Shown in pieces: positions 44,476-56,207 of a stretch of DNA of 64,000 nucleotides (positions are counted from its first letter, which is position 1; each line of letters begins with the position of its first letter). The notes beneath the pieces are model-generated. The model was not told the DNA's origin. It ran no database searches and saw only the letters and a list, made by a program, of their open reading frames with translations. Both the position numbers and the translations under genes were made by a program. Source of the DNA: Streptomyces sp. NBC_00704 (GTDB lineage: Bacteria; Actinomycetota; Actinomycetes; Streptomycetales; Streptomycetaceae); NCBI RefSeq assembly GCF_036226605.1, contig NZ_CP109000.1, forward strand, positions 5,824,501 through 5,888,500, read 5' to 3'.

Positions 44476-45960
44476 GTGAGCGGCAACGGCGGAAGCGGAA
44501 CCAACGCTGCGGGCGCGGACAAGCGCCCGAACGAGCTGCTCACTTCGTGGTTCGTGCGCAGCGGCTGGTCGAAGGGCGAACTGGCCCGCCAAGTCAACCG
44601 CCGGGCCCGCCAGTTGGGTGCCAACCACATCTCCACGGACACCTCGCGGGTGCGCCGCTGGCTGGACGGCGAGAACCCCCGCGAGCCCATCCCCAGGATC
44701 CTCTCCGAGCTGTTCTCCGAGCGGTTCGGCTGCGTCGTCTCCGTCGAGGACCTCGGTCTGCGCGCCGCGCGCCAGGCGCCCTCCGCGACCGGCGTCGACC
44801 TGCCCTGGACGGCCCCGCAGACGGTCGCCCAGCTCAGCGAGTTCTCACGCAGCGACCTGATGCTGGCCCGGCGCGGCTTCCTCGGCACCTCGCTCGCCCT
44901 GTGCGCGGGACCGTCCCTCATCGAGCCGATGCAGCGCTGGCTGGTCCCCTCGCCGCCCGCCCCGCTCCCGGAACCGGACTCGATGCCGACCAGCCGGGCC
45001 CGCGGCCGGCTCTCCCGGCCCGAACTGGAGCTGCTGGAGTCCACCACCGTGATGTTCCGGCAGTGGGACGCCCAGTGCGGAGGCGGGCTGCGCCGCAAGG
45101 CGGTCGTCGGTCAGCTCCACGAGGTGACCGACCTGCTCCAGGAACCGCAGCCCGAGGCCACCGCGAAGAAGCTCTTCAAGGTCGCCGCCGAACTGGCGGA
45201 GCTGGCCGGGTGGATGTCGTACGACGTGGGCCTGCACCCGACCGCGCAGAAGTACTTCGTCCTCGCGCTGCACGCCGCCAAGGAGGCGGGCGACCGGCCG
45301 CTCGGCAGCTACGTGCTGTCCAGCATGAGCCGCCAGATGATCCACCTCGGCCGCCCCGAGGACGCGCTGGAACTCATCCACCTCGCCCAGTACGGCAGCC
45401 GGGACTGCGCCGGCCCGCGCACCCAGTCCATGCTGTATGCGATGGAGGCCCGCGCCTACGCCAACATGGGGCAGCCCGGCCGCTGCAAGCGGGCCGTGCG
45501 GATGGCCGAGGACACCTTCACCGAGGCCGGCGAGTGGGACGAGCCGGACCCGGACTGGATCCGCTTCTTCTCCGAGGCCGAGCTGTACGGCGAGAACAGC
45601 CACTCCTTCCGCGACCTCGCCTACGTCGCCGGACGCAGCCCCGCGTACGCCTCGCTCGCCGAGCCCCTGATGCACAGGGCCGTCGAGCTGTTCGCGGGCG
45701 ACCGCGACCACCAGCGGTCGTACGTGCTCAACCTGATCGGCATGGCCACCGTCCATCTGCTCCAGCGTGAGCCCGAACAGAGCGCCGCCCTCGCCACCCA
45801 GGCCATGAGAGAGGCGAAGAAGGTGCGCTCCGAACGGGTCAACACGCGCATCCGCAAGACCGTCGACAGCGCTGTACGCGATTTCGGGGAGCTGTCCGAG
45901 GTCGTGGACCTCACCGAACGGCTCACCATCGAACTCCCGGAGACGGCCGAGGCGGTCTGA
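44476..45960 (+). CDS. nsdA: NsdA, negative regulator of sporulation and antibiotic production
   Basis: A 494-residue cytoplasmic protein with a helix-turn-helix-like N-terminal region (SKGELARQVNRRARQLGANH through RVRRWLDGENPREPIP, about residues 32-80) and TPR-like helices over residues 200-460. NsdA of S. coelicolor negatively affects sporulation and antibiotic production; this protein and its place next to amtB match it. The GTG at 44476 follows GGGGG; the open frame extends 15 codons upstream. A Tat/TM-like stretch (RRGFLGTSLALCAG, near residue 138) is a curious RR motif but internal. Confidence 0.9.
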   Translation: MSGNGGSGTNAAGADKRPNELLTSWFVRSGWSKGELARQVNRRARQLGANHISTDTSRVRRWLDGENPREPIPRILSELFSERFGCVVSVEDLGLRAARQAPSATGVDLPWTAPQTVAQLSEFSRSDLMLARRGFLGTSLALCAGPSLIEPMQRWLVPSPPAPLPEPDSMPTSRARGRLSRPELELLESTTVMFRQWDAQCGGGLRRKAVVGQLHEVTDLLQEPQPEATAKKLFKVAAELAELAGWMSYDVGLHPTAQKYFVLALHAAKEAGDRPLGSYVLSSMSRQMIHLGRPEDALELIHLAQYGSRDCAGPRTQSMLYAMEARAYANMGQPGRCKRAVRMAEDTFTEAGEWDEPDPDWIRFFSEAELYGENSHSFRDLAYVAGRSPAYASLAEPLMHRAVELFAGDRDHQRSYVLNLIGMATVHLLQREPEQSAALATQAMREAKKVRSERVNTRIRKTVDSAVRDFGELSEVVDLTERLTIELPETAEAV

Positions 45961-47967
<2,007 letters not shown>

Positions 47968-47993
47968 CGGCAGAACAGAACAGGAGTCGCTGG

Positions 47994-50441
47994 GTGACGA
48001 GTACGAACGTGCGCAAGGATGCAGAGGACTCGGGACCCAGCGGCTACGCGGCGGCCCGGCTGCGCCTCCTCACCGAGGGGGCGCGGTCCGGGCCGCCGCG
48101 CCGTGCGGCCCTCGCCGAACTGACCGACGAATGGCTGGCCGGCCTGTTCGCCGCCGGCTCCGAGGACCTGAAGGGCGTGTCCCTGGTCGCCGTCGGCGGC
48201 TACGGGCGCGGCGAGCTGTCCCCGCGCAGCGACCTCGACCTCCTCCTGCTGCACGACGGCGGCGACACCAAGGCGGTCGCGGCCCTGGCCGACCGGCTCT
48301 GGTACCCCGTCTGGGACCTGGGCCTCGCCCTCGACCACTCCGTCCGCACCCCGGCCGAGGCCCGCAGGACCGCCGGGGAGGACCTCAAGGTCCAGCTCGG
48401 CCTGCTGGACGCCCGCCACCTCGCCGGCGACCTCGGCCTCACCGCCGGGCTGCGGACCTCGGTCCTCGCCGACTGGCGCAACCAGGCGCCCAGGCGTCTG
48501 CCCGAACTCCAGGAACTGTGCGCCGAGCGCGCCGAGCGCCAGGGCGAACTCCAGTACCTGCTGGAACCCGACCTCAAGGAGGCGCGCGGCGGGCTGCGGG
48601 ACGCCACCGCGCTGCGCGCCGTCGCCGCCTCCTGGCTGGCGGACGCGCCCCGCGAGGGCCTCGACGACGCCCGCCGCCGCCTCCTCGACGTACGCGACGC
48701 CCTCCACCTCGCCACCGGCCGCGCCACCGACCGGCTCGCCCTCCAGGAACAGGACCAGGTCGCCGCCGAGCTGGGCCTGCTGGACGCCGACGCCCTGCTG
48801 CGGCAGGTGTACGAGGCGGCACGCGTCATCTCGTACGCCAGCGACGTCACCTGGCGCGAGGTGGGGCGCGTCCTGCGCTCGCGCGCCGTACGGCCGCGGC
48901 TGCGCAGACTGGTGGGCGGCGGCAAGCCCGCGCCCGAGCGGTCGCCGCTGGCCGAGGGCGTCGTGGAGCAGGACGGCGAAGTGGTGCTCGCCCGCGCCGC
49001 ACGCCCCGAACGCGACCCCGTGCTCCCGCTGCGCGCCGCGGCCGCCGCCGCCCAGGCCGGCCTCCCGCTCTCCCTGCACGCCGTCCGCCGCCTCGCCGCG
49101 ACCGTGCGCCCGCTGCCCACACCCTGGCCCGCCGAGGCCCGTGAGCAGCTCGTCACCCTGCTCGGCTCCGGCCCGCCCACCGTCGACGTCTGGGAGGCGC
49201 TGGAGGCCGACGGCCTGATCACCCGGCTGCTGCCCGACTGGGAGCGGGTGCGCTGCCGCCCGCAGCGCAACGCCGTGCACATCTGGACCGTCGACCGGCA
49301 CCTCATCGAGACGGCCGTGCGCGCCTCCGAGTTCACCCGCCGCGTCGGCCGCCCCGACCTCCTCCTGGTCGCCGCGCTGCTGCACGACATCGGCAAGGGC
49401 TGGCCCGGCGACCACTCCGTGGCGGGCGAGATCATCGCCAAGGACGTCGCCGCCCGCATCGGCTTCGACCGCGCCGACGCGGCCGTGCTGTCCTGCCTCG
49501 TCCGGCACCACCTGCTGCTCGTCGAGACGGCCACCCGGCGCGACCTGGAGGACCCGGCCACGGTCCGCTCGGTCGCCGACGCCGTCGGCTCGCAGAGCAC
49601 CCTGGAGCTGCTGCACGCGCTCACCGAGGCCGACGCGCTCGCCACCGGGCCCGCCGCCTGGTCCTCCTGGCGCGGTTCGCTCGTGACGGACCTGGTCAAG
49701 CGGGTCGCGGCGGTCCTCGCCGGGGACGAGCCCGACGAGCCCGACGCCGCCGCGCCCACCGCCGAGCAGGAGCGGCTCGCCATCGAGGCGATCGCCACCG
49801 GCGGCCCGGTGCTGTCCCTGCACGCCCAGACCGAGCCGCCCGCCGAGGACGGGCCGGCCGGCGACCCCGAACCGCTCGGCGTGGAACTGCTCATCGCGGT
49901 GCCCGACCAGGCCGGCGTGCTGCCCGCGGTGGCCGGCGTGCTCGCCGTGCACCGGCTCACCGTGCGCACCGCCGAACTGCGCGCCCTGGACCTGCCCACC
50001 GGGGTCGACGGCTCCGTCCTGCTGCTGAACTGGCGCGTCGCCGCCGAGTACGGCTCGCTTCCCCAGGCCACCCGGCTCCGCGCCGACCTCGTCCGTGCCC
50101 TCGACGGCTCGCTGGACATCGCCGGCCGGCTCGCCGAACGCGACGCCGCCTACCCCCGCCGCCGCGGCGTGGTGCCGCCGCCCTCGCGCGTGACCGTCGC
50201 CTCCGCCGCCTCCCGGCACGCCACCGTCATCGAGGTGCGCGCCCAGGACGCGCCGGGCCTGCTGTTCCGCATCGGACAGGCCCTGGAGGACGAGGGCCTG
50301 CACGTGCGCAGCATGCACGTCTCCACCCTCGGCGCCAACGCCGTCGACGCCTTCTACGTCACCGGCGCCGACGGCGCGCCCCTGCCCGCCGACGAGGCGG
50401 CCTCCGTCACCCGCAAGCTGGAGGAGGCGCTGCGGGCGTGA
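47994..50441 (+). CDS. glnD: PII nucleotidylyltransferase GlnD
   Basis: An 815-residue bifunctional nitrogen sensor. The nucleotidyltransferase motif GGYGRGELSPRSDLDLLLLHD is at residues 68-88 with metal ligands D80 and D82. The HD domain shows LLHDIGKGWPGDHS near residue 462. Two C-terminal ACT domains (VPDQAGVLPAVAGVL; RAQDAPGLLFRIGQAL) sense glutamine. In Streptomyces it adenylylates GlnK at Y51. The start is GTG at 47994. It is the third gene of the amtB-glnK-glnD operon. Confidence 0.95.
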   Translation: MTSTNVRKDAEDSGPSGYAAARLRLLTEGARSGPPRRAALAELTDEWLAGLFAAGSEDLKGVSLVAVGGYGRGELSPRSDLDLLLLHDGGDTKAVAALADRLWYPVWDLGLALDHSVRTPAEARRTAGEDLKVQLGLLDARHLAGDLGLTAGLRTSVLADWRNQAPRRLPELQELCAERAERQGELQYLLEPDLKEARGGLRDATALRAVAASWLADAPREGLDDARRRLLDVRDALHLATGRATDRLALQEQDQVAAELGLLDADALLRQVYEAARVISYASDVTWREVGRVLRSRAVRPRLRRLVGGGKPAPERSPLAEGVVEQDGEVVLARAARPERDPVLPLRAAAAAAQAGLPLSLHAVRRLAATVRPLPTPWPAEAREQLVTLLGSGPPTVDVWEALEADGLITRLLPDWERVRCRPQRNAVHIWTVDRHLIETAVRASEFTRRVGRPDLLLVAALLHDIGKGWPGDHSVAGEIIAKDVAARIGFDRADAAVLSCLVRHHLLLVETATRRDLEDPATVRSVADAVGSQSTLELLHALTEADALATGPAAWSSWRGSLVTDLVKRVAAVLAGDEPDEPDAAAPTAEQERLAIEAIATGGPVLSLHAQTEPPAEDGPAGDPEPLGVELLIAVPDQAGVLPAVAGVLAVHRLTVRTAELRALDLPTGVDGSVLLLNWRVAAEYGSLPQATRLRADLVRALDGSLDIAGRLAERDAAYPRRRGVVPPPSRVTVASAASRHATVIEVRAQDAPGLLFRIGQALEDEGLHVRSMHVSTLGANAVDAFYVTGADGAPLPADEAASVTRKLEEALRA

Positions 50442-50561
50442 GCACGGCGGCGCGCGCGTCGTCCCCGTCGCCGAATGCGACAGGCGGGGACGAATGTCTT
50501 GCGCGGCCGGATACCCTGGAAGACGCTCAGACTGCCCCCGACTCCGAGGACCGACGCCGCC

Positions 50562-52112
50562 GTGTTCGATACTCTCTCCGATCGCCTCTCAGCGACCTTC
50601 AAGAACTTGCGCGGCAAGGGGCGCCTGAGCGAAGCGGACATCGACGCCACGGCGCGCGAGATCCGCATCGCGCTCCTCGAGGCCGACGTCGCCCTGCCGG
50701 TCGTCCGCACCTTCATCAAGAACGTCAAGGAGCGGGCCCTCGGCGCCGAGGTCTCCAAGGCGCTGAACCCCGCCCAGCAGGTCCTGAAGATCGTCAACGA
50801 CGAACTCGTCACGATCCTCGGCGGCGAGACGCGCCGGCTGCGCTTCGCCAAGCAGCCGCCCACGGTGATCATGCTGGCCGGCCTCCAGGGCGCCGGCAAG
50901 ACCACCCTCGCGGGCAAGCTCGGCCGCTGGCTGAAGGAGCAGGGCCACTCGCCGCTGCTCGTCGCCTGCGACCTCCAGCGCCCCAACGCCGTCAACCAGC
51001 TCAGCGTCGTCGCCGAGCGCGCCGGCGTCGCGGTCTACGCCCCGCAGCCGGGCAACGGCGTGGGCGACCCGGTCCAGGTCGCGAAGGACTCCATCGAGTT
51101 CGCGAAGTCCAAGGTCCACGACATCGTGATCGTGGACACCGCCGGCCGCCTCGGCATCGACGCCGAGCTGATGCGCCAGGCCGCCGACATCCGCGACGCC
51201 GTCTCGCCCGACGAGATCCTCTTCGTCGTCGACGCGATGATCGGCCAGGACGCGGTCAACACCGCCGAGGCCTTCCGCGACGGCGTCGGCTTCGACGGCG
51301 TCGTGCTGTCGAAGCTCGACGGCGACGCCCGCGGCGGCGCGGCCCTGTCGATCGCCTCGGTGACCGGCAAGCCGATCATGTTCGCCTCCAACGGCGAGAA
51401 GCTCGACGAGTTCGACGCGTTCCACCCCGACCGGATGGCCTCCCGCATCCTCGACATGGGCGACCTGCTCACCCTGATCGAGCAGGCGGAGAAGACGTTC
51501 AGTCAGGAAGAGGCCGAGAAAATGGCCTCCAAGCTGGCGTCCAAGAAGGGCCAGGACTTCACCCTGGACGACTTCCTGGCCCAGATGGAACAGGTCAGGA
51601 AGATGGGCAGCATCTCCAAGCTGCTCGGCATGCTGCCCGGCATGGGCCAGATCAAGGACCAGATCGCCAACCTCGACGAGCGCGACGTCGACCGCACGGC
51701 CGCCATCATCAAGTCGATGACCCCGGGCGAGCGCCAGGACCCGACGATCATCAACGGCTCGCGCCGCGCCCGTATCGCCAAGGGCTCCGGCGTCGAGGTC
51801 AGCGCCGTGAAGGGGCTGGTCGAGCGGTTCTTCGAGGCCCGCAAGATGATGTCCCGCATGGCCCAGGGCGGCGGCATGCCCGGAATGCCGGGGATGCCGG
51901 GCATGGGCGGCGGCGCCGGCCGGACCAAGAAGCAGCCCAAGCAGGCCAAGGGCAAGCAGCGCTCCGGCAACCCGATGAAGCGCAAGCAGCAGGAGCTGGA
52001 GGCGGCCCGGCGGCGCGAGGCCCAGGCCCAGGGCGGCAACGCGCTCGGTCTGCCCCAGCAGGGCGCGCAGGACTTCGAGCTGCCGGACGAGTTCAAGAAG
52101 TTCATGGGCTGA
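50562..52112 (+). CDS. ffh: Signal recognition particle GTPase Ffh
   Basis: A 516-residue SRP54 protein. The NG domain holds GLQGAGKTTLAGKLG (G1, near residue 107), DTAGRLGIDAEL (G3) and SKLDGDARGGAALS (G4). The M domain from about 300 onward is methionine-rich (MEQVRKMGSISKLLGMLPGMGQ) with an MPGMPGMPGMGGG tract near 440. The Lys/Gln/Arg-rich C-terminal extension is longer than in E. coli, as usual in Streptomyces. The GTG at 50562 follows GAGGA; the open frame before it is promoter. It pairs with FtsY. Confidence 0.97.
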   Translation: MFDTLSDRLSATFKNLRGKGRLSEADIDATAREIRIALLEADVALPVVRTFIKNVKERALGAEVSKALNPAQQVLKIVNDELVTILGGETRRLRFAKQPPTVIMLAGLQGAGKTTLAGKLGRWLKEQGHSPLLVACDLQRPNAVNQLSVVAERAGVAVYAPQPGNGVGDPVQVAKDSIEFAKSKVHDIVIVDTAGRLGIDAELMRQAADIRDAVSPDEILFVVDAMIGQDAVNTAEAFRDGVGFDGVVLSKLDGDARGGAALSIASVTGKPIMFASNGEKLDEFDAFHPDRMASRILDMGDLLTLIEQAEKTFSQEEAEKMASKLASKKGQDFTLDDFLAQMEQVRKMGSISKLLGMLPGMGQIKDQIANLDERDVDRTAAIIKSMTPGERQDPTIINGSRRARIAKGSGVEVSAVKGLVERFFEARKMMSRMAQGGGMPGMPGMPGMGGGAGRTKKQPKQAKGKQRSGNPMKRKQQELEAARRREAQAQGGNALGLPQQGAQDFELPDEFKKFMG

Positions 52113-52127
52113 GGCCCCGCAAGGCCA

Positions 52128-52160
52128 TGAGGGCGCTCTCCGCACCGGAGGGCGCCCTCA
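52128..52160 (+). terminator. Terminator after ffh
   Basis: TGAGGGCGC (52128-52136) pairs with GCGCCCTCA (52152-52160), extended inside by CTCCG/CGGAG. Confidence 0.85.
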
Positions 52161-52199
52161 GCGCATGCCGTAGCGCGCGCTCTGCCGTAACGTCCAGAT

Positions 52200-54140
52200 A
52201 TGAGCAATGCCGCTCCGGCGCGCAAGGCCCCCGACAAGCCGTGGCGAACCGAGGGCACCCCGGACGACCGGCAGCGATCCCCGGACGGCAGGAGACCGCG
52301 GGGCCGCTGGTGGGGGCTGGCCATAACCGCGGTGATCGTCTTCCTGCTGGCCTACATCGGGCTGAACTACCTCGGCGGGGGAGACGAACCGACGATCTCC
52401 TACACGGAGTTCAGCAGACAGGTCGACTCGGGCAACGTCGAGAAGATCTACTCCAAGGGCGACGCCATCCAGGGTCGCCTGAAGAAGGCGCGCGACGACC
52501 CCGACGGCGGCGGCCAGTACACCACCTTCAAGACCCAGCGCCCGGCCTTCGCCGACGACGACCTCTGGCGGAGCCTGGACCGCCAGGACGTCACCGTGAC
52601 CGCGCGCCCGGTCGTGCAGCAGCGCAGCCTGCTGTCCAACGTCCTGCTCTCGCTGGCGCCGATCGTGCTGCTGGCGGCCCTGTGGATCTTCTTCGCCCGG
52701 CGACTCGGCGGCGGCCTCGGCGGCGCGGGCGGCATGCTCGGGCGCAAGACCCCGCCCAAGCCGGTGGAACTGCGGCCCGACGGCCGGCGCACCACCTTCG
52801 CCGACGTCGCCGGGATCGACGAGGTCAAGGGCGAGCTGGACGACGTCGTCGACTTCCTCGAACACCCCGAGCGGTACCGCCGGATGGGCGCGAAGATGCC
52901 CCGCGGCGTGCTGCTGGCCGGCTCGCCCGGCACCGGCAAGACCCTGCTGGCACGGGCGGTGGCGGGTGAGGCCGGCGTGCCGTTCTTCTCCGCCTCGGCG
53001 TCGGAGTTCATCGAGATGATCGTCGGCGTCGGCGCGTCCCGGGTCCGTGAACTGTTCGCCGAGGCCCGCAAGGTGGCGCCGTCGATCATCTTCATCGACG
53101 AGATCGACACCATCGGGCGGGCCCGCAGCGGCGGCGCCTCGGTGAGCGGCCACGACGAGCGCGAGCAGACCCTGAACCAGATCCTCACCGAGATGGACGG
53201 CTTCACCGGCTCCGAGGGCGTCGTCGTCATCGCGGCGACCAACCGCGCCGACATCCTCGACCCGGCACTGACCCGGCCCGGCCGCTTCGACCGGGTGGTC
53301 AGCGTCTCCCCGCCGGACCGCGCCGGACGCGAGGCCATCCTCGCCATCCACACCCGCGACATCCCGCTCGCGCCCGACGTGGACCTGACCCGGGTGGCCC
53401 GGACCACCCCCGGCATGACGGGAGCGGATCTGGCCAATCTCGCCAACGAGGCCGCGCTCCTCGCCGTCAAGCGCAAACAGGAGCAGGTGACGCAGTCCGA
53501 CCTGTCCGAGGCGCTGGAGAAGGTGCAGCTCGGCGCGGAGCGCACCCTGGTCATGCCCGAGGAGGACCGCCGGCGCACCGCCTTCCACGAGAGCGGCCAC
53601 GCCCTCCTCGGCATGCTGCAACCCGGCGCCGACCCGGTCCGCAAGGTCACCATCGTGCCGCGCGGCCGATCCCTCGGGGTCACCATGTCGACCCCCGAGG
53701 TCGAGCGGTACGCGCACTCCGAGGAGTACCTGCGCGGCCGGATCATCGGCGCCCTCGGCGGCATGGCGGCCGAGCAGGTCGTGTACGACGTCGTCACCAC
53801 CGGCGCCGAGAACGACCTGGAACAGGTCACCAACATCGCGCGCGGGATGGTGGCGCGCTGGGGCATGAGCGAACGGGTCGGCCGCCTGTCCGCCCTGCCC
53901 GGCGACGCCCAGCAGGCCTACGGCCTCGCCGCCGCACCGGCCACCCTCGACGCCATCGACAGCGAGATGCGCCGCCTCGTCGACGAGTGCTACGAGGAGG
54001 CCTGCCGCAAACTCCGCGACCACCGGGGGCAGTTGGACGCCCTCGCCCAGGCGCTGCTGGAACACGAGACGCTGGAGGAGGCGGACGCGTACCGGATCGT
54101 CGGCATCTCCCGGCTGACCAAGACCGACGCGCAGTTCTGA
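52200..54140 (+). CDS. ftsH: FtsH-family membrane AAA+ metalloprotease
   Basis: A 646-residue membrane protease. Two membrane helices (about 38-57 and 147-166) flank a small extracytoplasmic domain. The AAA+ module has Walker A GSPGTGKT at 241-248, Walker B IIFIDEID near 296-303 and the ATNRADILDPALTRPGRFD second region of homology. The zinc site is H463-E-S-G-H467 with D539. All catalytic residues are intact. The main Streptomyces ftsH lies elsewhere by hpt/folE, so this is probably a second copy (knowledge and inference). TAACGT ends six bases before the ATG and no ribosome binding site is present: leaderless. Confidence 0.93.
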   Translation: MSNAAPARKAPDKPWRTEGTPDDRQRSPDGRRPRGRWWGLAITAVIVFLLAYIGLNYLGGGDEPTISYTEFSRQVDSGNVEKIYSKGDAIQGRLKKARDDPDGGGQYTTFKTQRPAFADDDLWRSLDRQDVTVTARPVVQQRSLLSNVLLSLAPIVLLAALWIFFARRLGGGLGGAGGMLGRKTPPKPVELRPDGRRTTFADVAGIDEVKGELDDVVDFLEHPERYRRMGAKMPRGVLLAGSPGTGKTLLARAVAGEAGVPFFSASASEFIEMIVGVGASRVRELFAEARKVAPSIIFIDEIDTIGRARSGGASVSGHDEREQTLNQILTEMDGFTGSEGVVVIAATNRADILDPALTRPGRFDRVVSVSPPDRAGREAILAIHTRDIPLAPDVDLTRVARTTPGMTGADLANLANEAALLAVKRKQEQVTQSDLSEALEKVQLGAERTLVMPEEDRRRTAFHESGHALLGMLQPGADPVRKVTIVPRGRSLGVTMSTPEVERYAHSEEYLRGRIIGALGGMAAEQVVYDVVTTGAENDLEQVTNIARGMVARWGMSERVGRLSALPGDAQQAYGLAAAPATLDAIDSEMRRLVDECYEEACRKLRDHRGQLDALAQALLEHETLEEADAYRIVGISRLTKTDAQF

Positions 54141-54180
54141 CGGCCGCGACCCGGCCCGCGGCCCCGGACGCGCACGCGCG

Positions 54181-55047
54181 TCAGGGGGTACGGGCGATCA
54201 GGTACCGGAACACGTTCGGCATCCACACCGTCCCGTCCGGCCGCAGGTACGGGTGCAGCGCCTCCGTGACCTCCTTGTCGACCTGCGCCTGGTCGGTCGC
54301 CGCGACCGCCGCGTCGAACAGGCCCGTGGAGAGCAGCCCCTTGAGGGCGCTGTCCAGGCCGGCGTACCCGAACGGGCAGGCCACCCGTCCCGAGCCGTCA
54401 GGCCGCAGTCCGGCCCGCCGGGCTACGTCCTCCAGTTCGTCGCGGACCGCCGGACGCAGACGGACCGTGCCGCGGTCCTGGTCGGCCGCCTTGGCCGCGA
54501 CCCGCAGCACCGCCGTGGTGGCGCAGCGCTCGGGCGGGCCCCAGCCCACCAGCACCACCGGCGCGCCGCGCCGGGCGAGCGGCGTCGCGGCCGCCAGCGT
54601 CCCGGCCAGTTCCTCCGCGTCGCCCGCCACGCGCCCGATCGGCTCGAAGGCCGTGATCGCCGTGTACGCGGACGGCTGTCCGCCCGGCCGGTCCGCGGAC
54701 GCCACGGGCAGGCGGTCCGTGAGCCGGACGCCCGCACGCGCGCGTGCCCCCGGGTTCTCGCCGAGCAGCCGCTCGCGGGCGAGGGCCAGCCGGGCGGGGG
54801 AGGCCGGCTCGACGCCCGTGAAGGCCGCGCCCGCGGAGGCCGCCATCACCAGGGCGAGCCCGGAGCCGCAGCCGAGGGACAGGAGCCGGGTGCCCGGCCC
54901 CACGTCCAGTCGTTCGTGGACCGCCTCGTAGAGCGGAACCAGCATCCGTTCCTGGATCTCGGACCAGTCACGCGCGCGGGCGCCCAGATCAGCGCGGGGC
55001 GCCGGCCCCGCGTGAGCCAGGTTCCGTCGCACGAGCACAGGTGTCAT
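54181..55047 (-). CDS. SAM-dependent methyltransferase
   Basis: A 288-residue class I methyltransferase. Motif I is RLLSLGCGSGLALVMAA near residue 55, then FTGVEPASPARLALARERL (motif II acidic residue replaced by E in GVEPA). VPLYEAVHERLDV before it and the RAGLRPDGSGRVACPFGY segment are recognisable in Streptomyces homologues. The substrate is unknown. The ATG at 55047 (MTPVLVRRNLAHAG) is the likely start; an in-frame GTG/ATG five codons upstream is possible. Confidence 0.85.
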   Translation of the reverse strand: MTPVLVRRNLAHAGPAPRADLGARARDWSEIQERMLVPLYEAVHERLDVGPGTRLLSLGCGSGLALVMAASAGAAFTGVEPASPARLALARERLLGENPGARARAGVRLTDRLPVASADRPGGQPSAYTAITAFEPIGRVAGDAEELAGTLAAATPLARRGAPVVLVGWGPPERCATTAVLRVAAKAADQDRGTVRLRPAVRDELEDVARRAGLRPDGSGRVACPFGYAGLDSALKGLLSTGLFDAAVAATDQAQVDKEVTEALHPYLRPDGTVWMPNVFRYLIARTP

Positions 55048-55576
55048 GGAAAAGCGCCCCAATCCGCCGTGAGTCTGCCGCTCGACTCGCTCAGGTGGGC
55101 CCCCGTGCAGTGCCCTCGCACCGCTCCCGTATGCCAGGTAACTCCCCGTCTGCGGCCGCGTCCAGGGGTTGCGGTGCCCCGGTTGGGGACGGCATGTGCC
55201 TGTGGCGAGAATTCACATCCCGGCAACGCGGGGCCGTACCATCGCGGCCGTGGCCGAGGCTCCCGCCCTCGCCGGGCGTCCGTCGGCGGCCCGGTGCCGG
55301 ACGGCGAGGACGGTCGCGGTAACGTCACGGTCGTCGCACGCGCTTACCGAAGCAGCGCCCTTCGCCGGCGAGAGCGTCCGAAAGGCCCCTTGCGCCCCTC
55401 GGAACAACCGCGCCCCGGCGTGCGGACCCGGCCTACGCGCCGGGTCGTAGCGCGGCCTACGCACCAGCTTGGTATGAGCTGTGAGGCTTCTCCGCAGATC
55501 AGCGCACCCGCCCTCGTCCGGACGCATCAGTACCGACTGACGGGTACGTGCAAATTATTTGGGATGCCCCGGAATA
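55048..55576. other. Gene-free region upstream of the SprT-like gene
   Basis: About 530 bases without a convincing gene. It has one perfect hairpin, GACCCGGC-N6-GCCGGGTC (55425-55446), next to a repeated GGCCTACGC word (55430 and 55453 areas), and an AT-rich GCAAATTATTTGGG patch at 55550-55563. No known RNA fold was recognised. Confidence 0.5.
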
Positions 55577-55602
55577 GGAACACGAGGGCACCCCCGCTCG
55601 TT
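55577..55602 (+). promoter_or_regulatory. SigR-like promoter of the SprT-like gene
   Basis: GGAAC (55577-55581), 18 bases, then GTT (55600-55602) fits the GGAAY-N18-GTT form of sigma-R thiol-stress promoters. The start of transcription would fall at or very near the GTG at 55611. Confidence 0.4.
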
Positions 55603-55610
55603 GTCATTAC

Positions 55611-56207
55611 GTGAGCACGACACAGACACCACCAGTTCTCGCCGCAGAGCTGGCAGAGGCGTGGGCCGACATTCAGCGGTACCACCCCGAGCTGCCGGAT
55701 CTCGCCGCGCCAGAGTCCCTGATCGGGGAGTCGTCGTCCGCCTGCGGTCACGAGCTCTCCTTCGAGCGACTGCTCCATGAGGCAGTCCATGGCATCGCCG
55801 CCGCCCGCGGCGTCCGCGACACCTCCCGCGCGGGCCGCTACCACAACCGCCGGTTCCTCGCGATCGCCGAGGAGCTGGGGCTGGACCACCCCGAGGAGCC
55901 GCATCCCAGCAGCGGGTTCTCGCTGGTGACGCTCAACCCCGAGGCCAAGCGCCGCTACCGGCCGACGATCGAGCGCCTCCAGCGGGCCCTGAAGGCCCAC
56001 ACGGCGGCCACCTCCGCGGACACCGCCCGCACCTTCCGCGGTCCGGCGGCCCGGCACGGCTCCTCGGGCGGAGGCGTCCGGGTCAAGGCCGTCTGCGACT
56101 GCGGGCGCAACGTACGGGTCGTGCCCTCGGTCCTGGCCCAGGCGCCGATCGTGTGCGGGGGCTGCGGCAAGCCGTTCCGGATCCCGGAGATCGCCGGCGC
56201 GGCGTAA
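55611..56207 (+). CDS. SprT-like zinc metalloprotease with C-terminal zinc ribbon
   Basis: A 198-residue protein not usually given a function. It carries LLHEAVHG, an HExxH zincin motif with H56, E57 and H60, and a third candidate ligand H78 in GRYHNRRFLAIAEELGL, at the 18-residue spacing and with the following aromatic seen in SprT/Spartan proteases (HExxH then GHGxxF). The C terminus has CDC (C162, C164) and CGGC (C182, C185), a zinc ribbon as in SprT proteins. I infer a small protease, perhaps acting on DNA-bound proteins; this is not demonstrated. The start is GTG at 55611 without a ribosome binding site. Confidence 0.75.
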   Translation: MSTTQTPPVLAAELAEAWADIQRYHPELPDLAAPESLIGESSSACGHELSFERLLHEAVHGIAAARGVRDTSRAGRYHNRRFLAIAEELGLDHPEEPHPSSGFSLVTLNPEAKRRYRPTIERLQRALKAHTAATSADTARTFRGPAARHGSSGGGVRVKAVCDCGRNVRVVPSVLAQAPIVCGGCGKPFRIPEIAGAA

